This document shows positions 31,413 through 39,224 of a stretch of 64,000 nt of DNA, one piece after another. The stretch is from Streptomyces sp. LBL (GTDB taxonomy: Bacteria > Actinomycetota > Actinomycetes > Streptomycetales > Streptomycetaceae). Position 1 is the stretch's first letter; each line of letters begins with the position of its first letter. The stretch is from contig NZ_JARXYX010000035.1 of the NCBI RefSeq assembly GCF_029893585.1, forward strand, positions 1 to 64,000. The letters run 5' to 3'. The position numbers and the translations under genes were made by a program. Under the pieces are notes generated by a model. The model made no database searches. It was not told the origin of the DNA and saw nothing but the letters and a program-made list of their open reading frames with translations.

Positions 31413-34400
31413 TCAGACGACCGCGGCGGGGCGCAACAGCGACCGGACGTCGTTCGCCTCGGGGGACCCCAGCGTCTCGAAGACGGCGAGGGCGTCGGTC
31501 CAGCACACCTGGGCTCGTCCGGTCTGCCCGATCGCGGCGAGCCCCCGGCCGAGGACCGTCAGGATGTTGGCCCTGCGCCACTCGCCGCCGATGCCGTGGA
31601 GTACGGCGAGCGCCTGCTCCGCCAGCTCGGCGGCCTGTGCTGCCCGGCGGTCGACCAGATGAACCTCGGCCAGCCGAAAGAGCGTCATGCCGTGCCAGAA
31701 CTGCTGGCGGTTCTCGCGGAACGTGTCCAGGGCCTCGGTGAGCACGGTTCGTGCGCGATCGACGTGGCCGGCTCCCGTAAGAGCCAGGCCGAGCGCGTAC
31801 TTGCCGTTCGCGAGCCGCAGGGCCAGGCCGGTGTCCGCCGCTTCGTAGAGCGCGATTCCCTGTTGGGCCAGTTCGACGGCGCTTGCGGTCCGCCCTGTCG
31901 CGAGGTGTACACGGGACAGATTGCAGAGCGCGGCTGCCTCGCCGGGCCTGTTGCTGTCCGCGCGGAACGCCTTCAGGGCCCAGGTCAGATGGTCTTCGGC
32001 GTCGCCGTGCCGGTTCTCGTAGAGCGCGATGATGCCCCGCTGGTTCGGTGCCTGGCTCGACGACACGGGGTCTCCCGTGGCGATCCCCAGCTCGAGCGCC
32101 CGGCGCGCCTCGGACTCCGACTCGGCGAAACGGCCGGAGAGGCTGTGGACATGGGTCAGCATGGTCCGCGCCCGGGCCTCCGCGAGAGCGTCGCCCGCGG
32201 ACCGGGCCGACTCGCTGACGGCCGTGGCCGCCTGCGTGAACTGGTAGGAGTTCGCGCCGGACTCGCCGAGATCCACGGCAGCCATGAGCAGGTCCGCAGC
32301 ACGTCGTGTCATGCCGACGGTGGCCGACTGCCGGGCGCAGGACAGGAGGCTGCCGGCCTCGGCGAACAACCAGTCGAGAGCGGCTTGTTGGGTGGTGAAG
32401 GCGAGACCCTTGTACGAGGTGTCCTCGAAGTGGTCGAGTACCCGTTCGCCGGGGCGCTCCAGGGCGTAGACCCCGGCCGCCGTAGCCAGATAGAAGTCCA
32501 GCAACCGCGACATCGCCGCCTCCGGCTCGCTGGGCGGCCGTTCGTCCCTCTCCGCGCATGCACGCGCGTAGAGCCGCACCAGGTCGTGGTACCGGTAGCG
32601 GCCGGGAGCCGCCGATTCCAGCAGTGAGGTGTCGACGAGGGATTCGAGGAGATCCTCCGTGTCCTTGGGCGGGAGGTCCAGGACCGCCGCGGCTGCGGCG
32701 AGCGAGATGTCCGGACCGTCGGCCAGGCCCAGCAGCCGGAAGGCGCGGGCCTGCGCCGGCTCCAGCGCGCCGTACCCCAGCTCGAACGTCGCTTTCACCG
32801 CCAGGTCGCCGGCCTGGAGTTCGTCCAGGCGGCGGCGTTCGTCGGCCAGCTTCGCCGCCAGGACCGAGACCGTCCAGGTCCGGCGGGCGGCCAGGCGGGA
32901 CGCCGCGATCCGGATCGCGAGAGGGAGGAAACCGCAGGCCGCGACGACGTCCAGGGCGGCCTTCCGCTCCGACGCCACCCGTTCCTCGCCCACGATCTTC
33001 GTGAAGAGGGACAGCGCCTCGTCGGGGGACATCACGTCCAGGTCGACGAGGTGGGCGCCGGCCAGGTCGACCAGGCGGACGCGGGAGGTGATGAGGGCCG
33101 CACAGCCTCCCGTGCCGGGCAGCAACGGGCGTACCTGGGCCGCGTCCCGTGCGTTGTCCAGCAGGACCAGTACCCGGCGGCCGTCCATGACCGAGCGGTA
33201 CAGCGCCGCCCGTTCCTCCAGGGAGTCGGGGATGGCGGAGTCGGACGTGCCCAGGGCGCGCAGGAAGGAGCCGAGGACCGTCTCCGGTTCCGCCGCTCTC
33301 GATCCCGCGCCCTGGAGGTCGACGTACAACTGGCCGTCGGGGAAGGCGCTCCGTGCCTGGTGGGCGACGTGTACCGCCAGTGTCGTCTTGCCGACGCCTC
33401 CGATGCCGGCCAGGGCCGAGACCGCCATCACCCGGCCCTCCGCGGACTCCAGCACCTCGCCGAGTTCCGTGACGAAGGCGGATCGTCCGGTGAAGTCGGG
33501 TACGGTCGCCGGAAGTTGGGCGGGACGGACCGGTACCGCAGCGGGCTCCGCCTTCGGGCCCGAGGGTTCCGCGAGGCCCGGGTCCGCCTGGAGGATGCGC
33601 TGCTGGAGTTCGCGCAGGCCGGGGCGCGGGTCCACACCGAGTTCGTCGGCCAGCAGCCGACGCGTGTCGGCGTACACCGCCAGGGCCTCCGCCTGCCGGC
33701 CGCTGCGGTACAGGGCAAGCATCAGGAGCTCACGCAGCCGTTCGCGCAAGGGGTGTGCGGCCGTCAGGGCGGTCAGCTCGGACACCGCCTCCGCGTGGCA
33801 GCCCTGCTCCAGGTCCATGTCCAGGCGGGTTTCGAGGAGTTGCAGCCGCCACTCCTCCAGCCGGACCCGCTGCGTCTCCGCGTACGGGCCCGGCACCCCC
33901 GCCAGCACCTCCCCGTCCCACTGGGCGAGCGCGCGGTCCAGCACGTCACGGGCCCGGCACAGGTCCCCGGCGTTCTTCGCCTTCTCCGCCTCGGTCGCCA
34001 GGTCCTGGGCGACGGTCAGATCCAGGGCGCCCTCGGGCAGCCCACGCACGGCGTATCCGCCGGACTCGCTCACCAGGACCCCGGGGCCCAGCACCTTGCG
34101 GAGACGGGAGGCGTACGTCCGTAGCGCCGCCAGGGCCTGCAAGGGCGACTCCTCGCCCCACAGTGCGTCGATCAGTTCGGCGGCGGTCGCGGTGCGGCCC
34201 TCGCGCAGCAGCAGGGCGGCCAGCAGGGCGCGTTGCTGGGGGGAGCCGGTGCTCAGTGGCTCCTCGCCACGCCAGGCGCGCACCGGGCCGAGCACGCTGA
34301 AACGCAGCAGCACCCGCTGCGTCGCCGTCTCGGCCTCAGCCACAGCTTCTACTTCCGCTACCGCCTCGGCCTCCGCCACACCTTCGGTCTCCGTCACAGC

Positions 34401-34583
34401 TTCCGCTACCGCCTCGGCGTGCGTCACAGCTTCGGCTCCCTGAGCCACCGCCTCAGCTTCCGTCACCGCCTCCGCCTCGGTCTTCGCCTCCGCCTCCACC
34501 ACGGAGGCGGGACGCCGCTGCTCCGGTACGCGCGGTACCTCCGGCGCCTCCGGTACCTCCGGCACTCGCGGTCCACCGTCCAT
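31413..34583 (-). CDS. afsR: AfsR, SARP-type transcriptional activator
   Basis: This is a 1056-residue SARP. An OmpR-like winged helix spans about residues 91-185 (LLRFSVLGPVRAWRGEEPL; QALAALRTYASRLRKVLG). It is followed by a BTAD domain (190-335), an NB-ARC ATPase with P-loop GIGGVGKTT (393-401), LVLLDNARD and ITSR, and C-terminal TPR-like repeats (about 720-1040). AfsR is phosphorylated by AfsK and activates afsS. Residues 26-90 form an Ala/Glu/Val repeat stretch (EAEAV, AVAEAVTE units) ahead of the DNA-binding domain; S. coelicolor AfsR is about 990 residues (from memory), so this looks like a lineage-specific expansion. The start at 34583 gives MDGGPRVPE, matching the known N-terminus as I recall it. 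Confidence 0.93.
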   Translation of the reverse strand: MDGGPRVPEVPEAPEVPRVPEQRRPASVVEAEAKTEAEAVTEAEAVAQGAEAVTHAEAVAEAVTETEGVAEAEAVAEVEAVAEAETATQRVLLRFSVLGPVRAWRGEEPLSTGSPQQRALLAALLLREGRTATAAELIDALWGEESPLQALAALRTYASRLRKVLGPGVLVSESGGYAVRGLPEGALDLTVAQDLATEAEKAKNAGDLCRARDVLDRALAQWDGEVLAGVPGPYAETQRVRLEEWRLQLLETRLDMDLEQGCHAEAVSELTALTAAHPLRERLRELLMLALYRSGRQAEALAVYADTRRLLADELGVDPRPGLRELQQRILQADPGLAEPSGPKAEPAAVPVRPAQLPATVPDFTGRSAFVTELGEVLESAEGRVMAVSALAGIGGVGKTTLAVHVAHQARSAFPDGQLYVDLQGAGSRAAEPETVLGSFLRALGTSDSAIPDSLEERAALYRSVMDGRRVLVLLDNARDAAQVRPLLPGTGGCAALITSRVRLVDLAGAHLVDLDVMSPDEALSLFTKIVGEERVASERKAALDVVAACGFLPLAIRIAASRLAARRTWTVSVLAAKLADERRRLDELQAGDLAVKATFELGYGALEPAQARAFRLLGLADGPDISLAAAAAVLDLPPKDTEDLLESLVDTSLLESAAPGRYRYHDLVRLYARACAERDERPPSEPEAAMSRLLDFYLATAAGVYALERPGERVLDHFEDTSYKGLAFTTQQAALDWLFAEAGSLLSCARQSATVGMTRRAADLLMAAVDLGESGANSYQFTQAATAVSESARSAGDALAEARARTMLTHVHSLSGRFAESESEARRALELGIATGDPVSSSQAPNQRGIIALYENRHGDAEDHLTWALKAFRADSNRPGEAAALCNLSRVHLATGRTASAVELAQQGIALYEAADTGLALRLANGKYALGLALTGAGHVDRARTVLTEALDTFRENRQQFWHGMTLFRLAEVHLVDRRAAQAAELAEQALAVLHGIGGEWRRANILTVLGRGLAAIGQTGRAQVCWTDALAVFETLGSPEANDVRSLLRPAAVV

Positions 34584-34770
34584 CGCCGTCGTCCCCCTAG
34601 GGCCTGTTTACAACCCCGCCAGTTTGCCTTGTTCACGGCAGATGCGTCAGCTGTGGAGAGCGCGATCACTGGTCGGCTCACGGGATATCACAAGGCCCTC
34701 ACCCCCTCTTCGCACACACCCGCCCAGGAATCACCACAAGCGCTCCCACAACCGACCCCCACGTACACAG

Positions 34771-34785
34771 CTGACGGATCGTCAG
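34771..34785. promoter_or_regulatory. TetR-type operator before amidohydrolase
   Basis: CTGACGGATCGTCAG is a full consensus match, 21 bp upstream of the amidohydrolase start. Confidence 0.8.
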
Positions 34786-34806
34786 ATCGGCGCTACCGTC
34801 AGCGCC

Positions 34807-36156
34807 ATGGAGACCAAAGACGGCGCGCACACCCAAACCCCCGCCCGCACCCCCACCGAAACCTCCACCCCCACCGAGACCCCCACCCTCACCGAAACCT
34901 CAGCCCCCACCCATCCCTCAACCCAACCCCCCACCCCCCTCCCCCTGATCATCTCCGTCGACGACCACACCGTGGAGCCCGCCACCGTCTGGCAGGACCG
35001 GCTCCCGAAGAAGTACCGGGACACCGGCCCCCGGATCGTGCGCGCGCCCCTGCGGGAGATGACCTTCCTCGGCGGCCGCTTCAAGCCCGTCATGGGCACC
35101 CCGGGCACGGACGACGGTCCCCTCGGCGACTGGTGGGTCTACGAGGACCTGAACCGGCCCCTGACCCGCCTCGACACCGCCGTCGGCTACAGCAGGGACG
35201 AGATCAAGCTGGAGGTCATCACGTACGAGCAGATGCGGCCCGGTTCGTACGACGTCCCCGCCCGCCTCGCCGACATGGACGTCAACCACGTCCAGTCCGC
35301 CCTCTGCTTCCCGACCTTCCCGCGCTTCTGCGGCCAGACCTTCACCGAGGCCGCGGACCACGAACTCGGGCTGCTGTGCATCCAGGCCTACAACGACTGG
35401 ACGGTGGAGGAGTGGTGCGGCCCCGAGGCCCACGGCCGGCTCATCCCGCTCACCCTCATCCCCCTCTGGGACGCGGAACTCGCCGCGCAGGAGGTCCGGC
35501 GCAACGCGGCCCGCGGGGTCCGGGCGGTCGCCTTCTCCGAGATACCTCCGCACCTGGGCCTGCCTTCCGTCCACACCGACGACTGGGACCCGTTCCTCGC
35601 CGCCTGCGACGAGACCGGCACGGTGGTCGCCATGCACATCGGCTCCAGCAGCCGGATGCCCTCCACCTCCGACGACGCCCCGCCCGCGGTCGGCTCCACC
35701 ATCACCTTCGCCAACTGCTGCTTCTCGATGGTCGACTGGTTGATGAGCGGCAAGTTCGAACGCTTCCCGAACCTCAAGGTCATGTACGCGGAGGGCCAGA
35801 TCGGCTGGATCCCCTACATCCTGGAGCGCGCCGACATCGTCTGGGAGGAGAACCGCGGTTGGGGCGGCGTCGCCGACAAGGTCCACCGGCCGCCGTCCGA
35901 ACTCTTCGCCGAGCACGTCTACGGCTGCTTCTTCGACGATGCCTTCGGGCTGAGGAACCTCGACTCCATCGGCGTCGGGAACGTCCTGTACGAGACCGAC
36001 TACCCCCACTCCGACTCCACCTGGCCCAAGTCCCGCGAGGTCGGCGAGGCCCAGATGGGGCACCTGGAGGCGGACGTGGTGGAACGGATCGTCCGCCGGA
36101 ACGCCATCGACCTGCTCGGACTCACCCCGGACGGACTGTGGGACGGTTCGCGGTGA
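34807..36156 (+). CDS. Amidohydrolase-family protein (ACMSD/LigW-like)
   Basis: This 449-residue amidohydrolase-2 family (PF04909) protein has a variant of the N-terminal metal motif (ISVDDHTVEP where DxHxH is usual), VVAMHIGSSSRM with a metal His, and YAEGQIGWIPYILERAD, then ETDYPHSDSTWP with the final metal Asp. The family includes metal-dependent decarboxylases and hydrolases of aromatic or ring-opened acids. The ATG at 34807 is chosen because the operator and promoter lie just before it. A Thr/Pro-rich N-terminal segment of about 35 residues is encoded by ACCCCCACC-type repeats. It is the first gene of a tight operon: the LLM gene overlaps its stop and an SDR follows. Confidence 0.8.
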   Translation: METKDGAHTQTPARTPTETSTPTETPTLTETSAPTHPSTQPPTPLPLIISVDDHTVEPATVWQDRLPKKYRDTGPRIVRAPLREMTFLGGRFKPVMGTPGTDDGPLGDWWVYEDLNRPLTRLDTAVGYSRDEIKLEVITYEQMRPGSYDVPARLADMDVNHVQSALCFPTFPRFCGQTFTEAADHELGLLCIQAYNDWTVEEWCGPEAHGRLIPLTLIPLWDAELAAQEVRRNAARGVRAVAFSEIPPHLGLPSVHTDDWDPFLAACDETGTVVAMHIGSSSRMPSTSDDAPPAVGSTITFANCCFSMVDWLMSGKFERFPNLKVMYAEGQIGWIPYILERADIVWEENRGWGGVADKVHRPPSELFAEHVYGCFFDDAFGLRNLDSIGVGNVLYETDYPHSDSTWPKSREVGEAQMGHLEADVVERIVRRNAIDLLGLTPDGLWDGSR

Positions 36157-37118
36157 TACGGACCGAGGGACGGACCGGGGGACGGCCCGAGGTGATCCAG
36201 TACGGCATCCAGCTCCCCGTCCAGTCCCAGAGCACGATCTACGCCGAACCCTGGGAGGCGTCCGCCGGCCCGTCCGACCTCGTCGAGATCGCGCGGACCG
36301 CCGACCGGGCCGGGTTCTCCTACGTCGCCTGCTGCGACCACGTCGCCGTCCCGCGCCGGCTCGCGCCCGCGATGAGCACGGTCTGGTACGACCCGGTGGC
36401 CACCCTCGCCTTCCTGGCCGCCGCCACCGAACGGGTGCGGCTGCTCAGCCATGTCGCCGTCGTCGGCCTGCGGCACCCGCTCGTCACCGCCAAGCAGTAC
36501 GCCACCCTCGACCAGCTGAGCGGCGGACGGCTGGTCCTGGGGGTCGGCGCCGGGCATGTGGTGGAGGAGTTCGAGGCGCTCGGGGTCGACTTCCGGCAGC
36601 GCGGGGCCGTCCTCGACGAGTCGATCGACGCCCTGCGTGCCGCCCTGGGGCCCGACGAGTTCCCCGAACACCACGGCAAGCTCTTCGACTTCCAGGATCT
36701 CGGCCAGCGCCCCCGGCCCGCTCAGCCCCGCGTCCCCCTCTGGGTCGGCGGCTCCTCGCCCGCCGCCGTGCGCCGGGCCGCGCTCAAGGGCGACGGCTGG
36801 CTGCCGCAGGGGGACCCGCGGGAGCGGCTGCCCGCGCAGATCGAACGGATCAGGGAGATTCGCGCGGAGCACTCCCGCCAGGGCCCCTTCACCGTCGGTG
36901 CCATCGCCGAACCGCTGTACGTCGGCACCCCGGCCTGGGACGTCGGCCGGCGCACGCTCAGCGGGCCGCCCGACGAGCTCGCCGAGTCCCTGCGCGCCTA
37001 CCGCGCGATGGGAGTCCACCAGATCCAGGTCCGCTTCCGCAGCCGCGGCCGGGCCGAACTCACGGACCAGATCACCGCGTTCGGGGCCCAGGTGGCCCCG
37101 CTTCTCACCGAGGAGTGA
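36153..37118 (+). CDS. LLM-class F420-dependent oxidoreductase
   Basis: The 321-residue product is a luciferase-like monooxygenase-fold (TIM barrel) protein: IQYGIQLPVQSQS, ADRAGFSYVACCDHVAVP, TERVRLLSHVAVVGLRHPLVTAKQYATLDQLSGGRLVLGVGAGHVVEEFEALG and VPLWVGGSSPAAVRRAA. In Streptomyces, members of this branch usually use F420 rather than FMN. The GTG at 36153 overlaps the amidohydrolase stop (GTGA); GTG at 36192, giving MIQYGIQLP, is an alternative start. It likely reduces or oxidises an intermediate of the same pathway. The fbiC gene in this window would supply the cofactor. Confidence 0.82.
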   Translation: MIRTEGRTGGRPEVIQYGIQLPVQSQSTIYAEPWEASAGPSDLVEIARTADRAGFSYVACCDHVAVPRRLAPAMSTVWYDPVATLAFLAAATERVRLLSHVAVVGLRHPLVTAKQYATLDQLSGGRLVLGVGAGHVVEEFEALGVDFRQRGAVLDESIDALRAALGPDEFPEHHGKLFDFQDLGQRPRPAQPRVPLWVGGSSPAAVRRAALKGDGWLPQGDPRERLPAQIERIREIRAEHSRQGPFTVGAIAEPLYVGTPAWDVGRRTLSGPPDELAESLRAYRAMGVHQIQVRFRSRGRAELTDQITAFGAQVAPLLTEE

Positions 37119-37119
37119 C

Positions 37120-37872
37120 ATGGGCAAGCTGGACGGACGTGTCGTGCTCGTCACCGGCGCGGCACGCGGGCAGGGGGAGCAGGAGGCCCGGCTGTTCCGG
37201 GAGGAGGGCGCCGAGGTCGTCGTCGCCGATGTGCTGGACGACCAGGGGCAGGACCTCGCGAAGGAGCTCGGCGCGCTGTACGTGCACCTCGACGTGAGCC
37301 GGGAGGACGAGTGGGAGTCGGCGGTCGCCGCCGTCCTCACGGCGTACGGCCGCATCGACGGGCTCGTCAACAACGCCGGCATCCTGCGCTTCAACACTCT
37401 CGTCGACACGCCTCTTGACGAGTTCATGCAGATCGTGCAGGTCAACCAGGTCGGAGTGTTCCTCGGCATCAAGACCGCCGGGCCCCGGATCGCGGAGGCC
37501 GGGGGCGGCACGATCGTCAACACCGCCTCGTACACCGGGATGACCGGCATGGCGTACGTGGGGGCGTACGCGGCCACCAAGCACGCCATCGTCGGGCTCA
37601 CCCGGGTGGCCGCGCTGGAGCTGGCGGGCCAGGGGGTGCGGGTCAACGCCGTGTGCCCGGGGGCCGTCGACACCGCGATGAGCAATCCGGGTGGTGGCGC
37701 AGGGGAAGCGCTGGACGGGCTGTACCGCAAGCTCGTGCCGCTCGGCCGGATCGGGAGGCCGGAAGAGGTCGCCCGCCTCGCGCTCTTCCTCAGCTGCGAG
37801 GACTCCTCCTACATCACCGGGCAGCCGTTCGTGATCGACGGCGGGTGGCTGGCGGGTGTCGGCATCAGCTGA
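37120..37872 (+). CDS. SDR-family oxidoreductase
   Basis: This is a 250-residue classical SDR with VTGAARGQGE (loop near residue 12), NNAGI, catalytic Ser in NTASYTGM, YAATK, and the C-terminal GRIGRPEEVARLALFLSCEDSSYITGQPFVIDGG. It is close to 3-alpha/20-beta-hydroxysteroid dehydrogenase-like SDRs in overall pattern. The ATG at 37120 is one base after the LLM stop and preceded by GAGGAG, so it is the third gene of the operon from 34807. Its stop codon overlaps the next operator. Confidence 0.85.
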   Translation: MGKLDGRVVLVTGAARGQGEQEARLFREEGAEVVVADVLDDQGQDLAKELGALYVHLDVSREDEWESAVAAVLTAYGRIDGLVNNAGILRFNTLVDTPLDEFMQIVQVNQVGVFLGIKTAGPRIAEAGGGTIVNTASYTGMTGMAYVGAYAATKHAIVGLTRVAALELAGQGVRVNAVCPGAVDTAMSNPGGGAGEALDGLYRKLVPLGRIGRPEEVARLALFLSCEDSSYITGQPFVIDGGWLAGVGIS

Positions 37873-37883
37873 CGGCTCGTCAG
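37869..37883. promoter_or_regulatory. TetR-type operator overlapping the SDR stop
   Basis: CTGACGGCTCGTCAG is a full consensus match. Bases 37870-37872 are also the stop codon of the SDR gene. Confidence 0.75.
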
Positions 37884-37929
37884 GTATTGACGCTCCCGGT
37901 GGCCGATGGAACAGTTCGAAGCCATGAAT

Positions 37930-37944
37930 CTGACGATCCGTCAG
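37930..37944. promoter_or_regulatory. TetR-type operator before the second LLM gene
   Basis: CTGACGATCCGTCAG is a full consensus match, 27 bp upstream of the LLM start and 61 bp (centres) from the previous copy. Confidence 0.8.
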
Positions 37945-37971
37945 AAATAACCGTGGGGACGGTGAACCTCC

Positions 37972-39090
37972 GTGGAATTCGGGCTCTTTGTACAGGGATA
38001 CGTGGGCAAGCGCGCCGAGACCGATCCGCTGGCCGAACACAAGGCGCTGATGGAGGAGACCGAGTACGTCATCCAGGCGGACAGGTCCAACTTCAAGTAC
38101 GCCTGGGCCTCCGAGCACCACTTCCTGGAGGAGTACTCGCACCTCTCGGCGAACGACGTCTTCCTCGGGTACCTGGCGCACGCCACCGAGCGCATTCACC
38201 TCGGGTCCGGGATCTTCAATCCCCTCGCCCAGGTCAACCATCCCGTGAAGGTCGCGGAGAAGGTCGCCATGCTCGACCATCTCACCGGCAACCGCTTCGA
38301 GTTCGGCAGCGGACGCGGCGCCGGCTCGCACGAGATCCTCGGCTTCCTTCCCGGCATCACCGACATGAACCACACCAAGGAGATCTGGGAAGAGACCATC
38401 GCCGAGTTCCCGAAGATGTGGCTCCAGGACGAGTACGAGGGCTTCCGGGGCAAGCACTGGCAGCTCCCGCCCCGCAAGGTGCTCCCCAAGCCGTACGGGA
38501 AGTCCCACCCCGCGATGTGGTACGCCGCCGGGTCGCCGCCCTCGTACGAGATGGCCGCGCGGAAGGGCCTCGGGGTGCTCGGGTTCAGCGTGCAGAAGGT
38601 CTCCGACATGGAGTGGGTGCTGGAGAAGTACAAGAACGCGATCGTGGACGCCGAGCCGGTCGGGGACTTCGTCAACGACAACGTGATGGTGACGACGACG
38701 GCGATCTGCGCGCCGACGCACGCCGAGGCGATCGAGATCGCGGTCAGCGGGGCGCTGCACTATCTGCCGTCGCTGGTGTTCCGGTACCACGACACGTTTC
38801 CCCGTCCCGAGGGGTTCCCGGTGTGGCCGGAGACGCTGCCCGCGTACAACGAGGAGCTCATCGAGCTCCTCATCGCCGAGGAGCTGCTGATCTGCGGGGA
38901 CCCGGACGAGGTGCTCACCCAGTGCAAGCGGTGGGAACAGGCCGGGGCCGACCAGCTGAGCTTCGGGCTGCCGGTCGGCGTGCCGAAGGAGAAGACGCTC
39001 CAGACGATCCGGCTCGTCGGGGAGCACGTGATTCCGAAGATCGACACGGATCCGGTGCACCGCACCACACGGTTCCGCCAGGGCGCGTAA
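37972..39090 (+). CDS. LLM-class flavin/F420 oxidoreductase, luciferase-like
   Basis: The 372-residue product is closer to bacterial-luciferase-type flavin enzymes than the LLM protein at 36153: MEFGLFVQGYVG, YAWASEHHFLEEYSHLSANDVFLGYLA, HLGSGIFNPLAQVNHPVKVAEKVAMLDHLTGNRFEFGSGRGAGSHEILGF and AMWYAAGSPPSYEMAARKGLGVLGFS. The EHHF motif is typical of flavin-dependent members. If it is a two-component monooxygenase, the flavin reductase at 9199 (same operator type) could feed it. The GTG at 37972 lies 27 bp after an operator. The downstream D-aminoacylase-like and aldehyde dehydrogenase genes may follow from the same promoter, although a repeat-bearing gap of 134 bp intervenes. Confidence 0.82.
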   Translation: MEFGLFVQGYVGKRAETDPLAEHKALMEETEYVIQADRSNFKYAWASEHHFLEEYSHLSANDVFLGYLAHATERIHLGSGIFNPLAQVNHPVKVAEKVAMLDHLTGNRFEFGSGRGAGSHEILGFLPGITDMNHTKEIWEETIAEFPKMWLQDEYEGFRGKHWQLPPRKVLPKPYGKSHPAMWYAAGSPPSYEMAARKGLGVLGFSVQKVSDMEWVLEKYKNAIVDAEPVGDFVNDNVMVTTTAICAPTHAEAIEIAVSGALHYLPSLVFRYHDTFPRPEGFPVWPETLPAYNEELIELLIAEELLICGDPDEVLTQCKRWEQAGADQLSFGLPVGVPKEKTLQTIRLVGEHVIPKIDTDPVHRTTRFRQGA

Positions 39091-39110
39091 TCGCGGCGGG
39101 GCGCGTGATC

Positions 39111-39190
39111 GGCGCGGCGGAGCCGCATATCGACACGGTCCCGCGCCCCTTTGGGAATGTTTGGGAACGTTTGGGAACACCTGGGAACGC
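39111..39190. repeat. Dispersed repeat plus 10-bp tandem array
   Basis: Bases 39116-39150 match the dispersed element at 4546-4586 (core GCGGAGCCGCATATCGACAC, then CCCGCGCCCC). They run into four 10-bp units close to TTTGGGAACG (39150-39190). Confidence 0.8.
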
Positions 39191-39224
39191 GCCCTGCGCA
39201 TCGGAACTTGAGGAGGCAAGGTCC

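Noticed and set aside
23510..34583. An antibiotic biosynthetic cluster around afsK/afsS/afsR
   Set aside because: These are global regulators; no PKS, NRPS, terpene synthase or RiPP genes are in the window.
34233..37118. Very long open frame through the amidohydrolase region
   Set aside because: It is a high-GC artefact: only its last third is a real LLM protein, and the rest is out of frame with the amidohydrolase.
36153..39090. LLM genes as a bioluminescence (luxAB) pair
   Set aside because: The two proteins belong to different LLM branches, sit in different transcription units, and no luxCDE genes are near.
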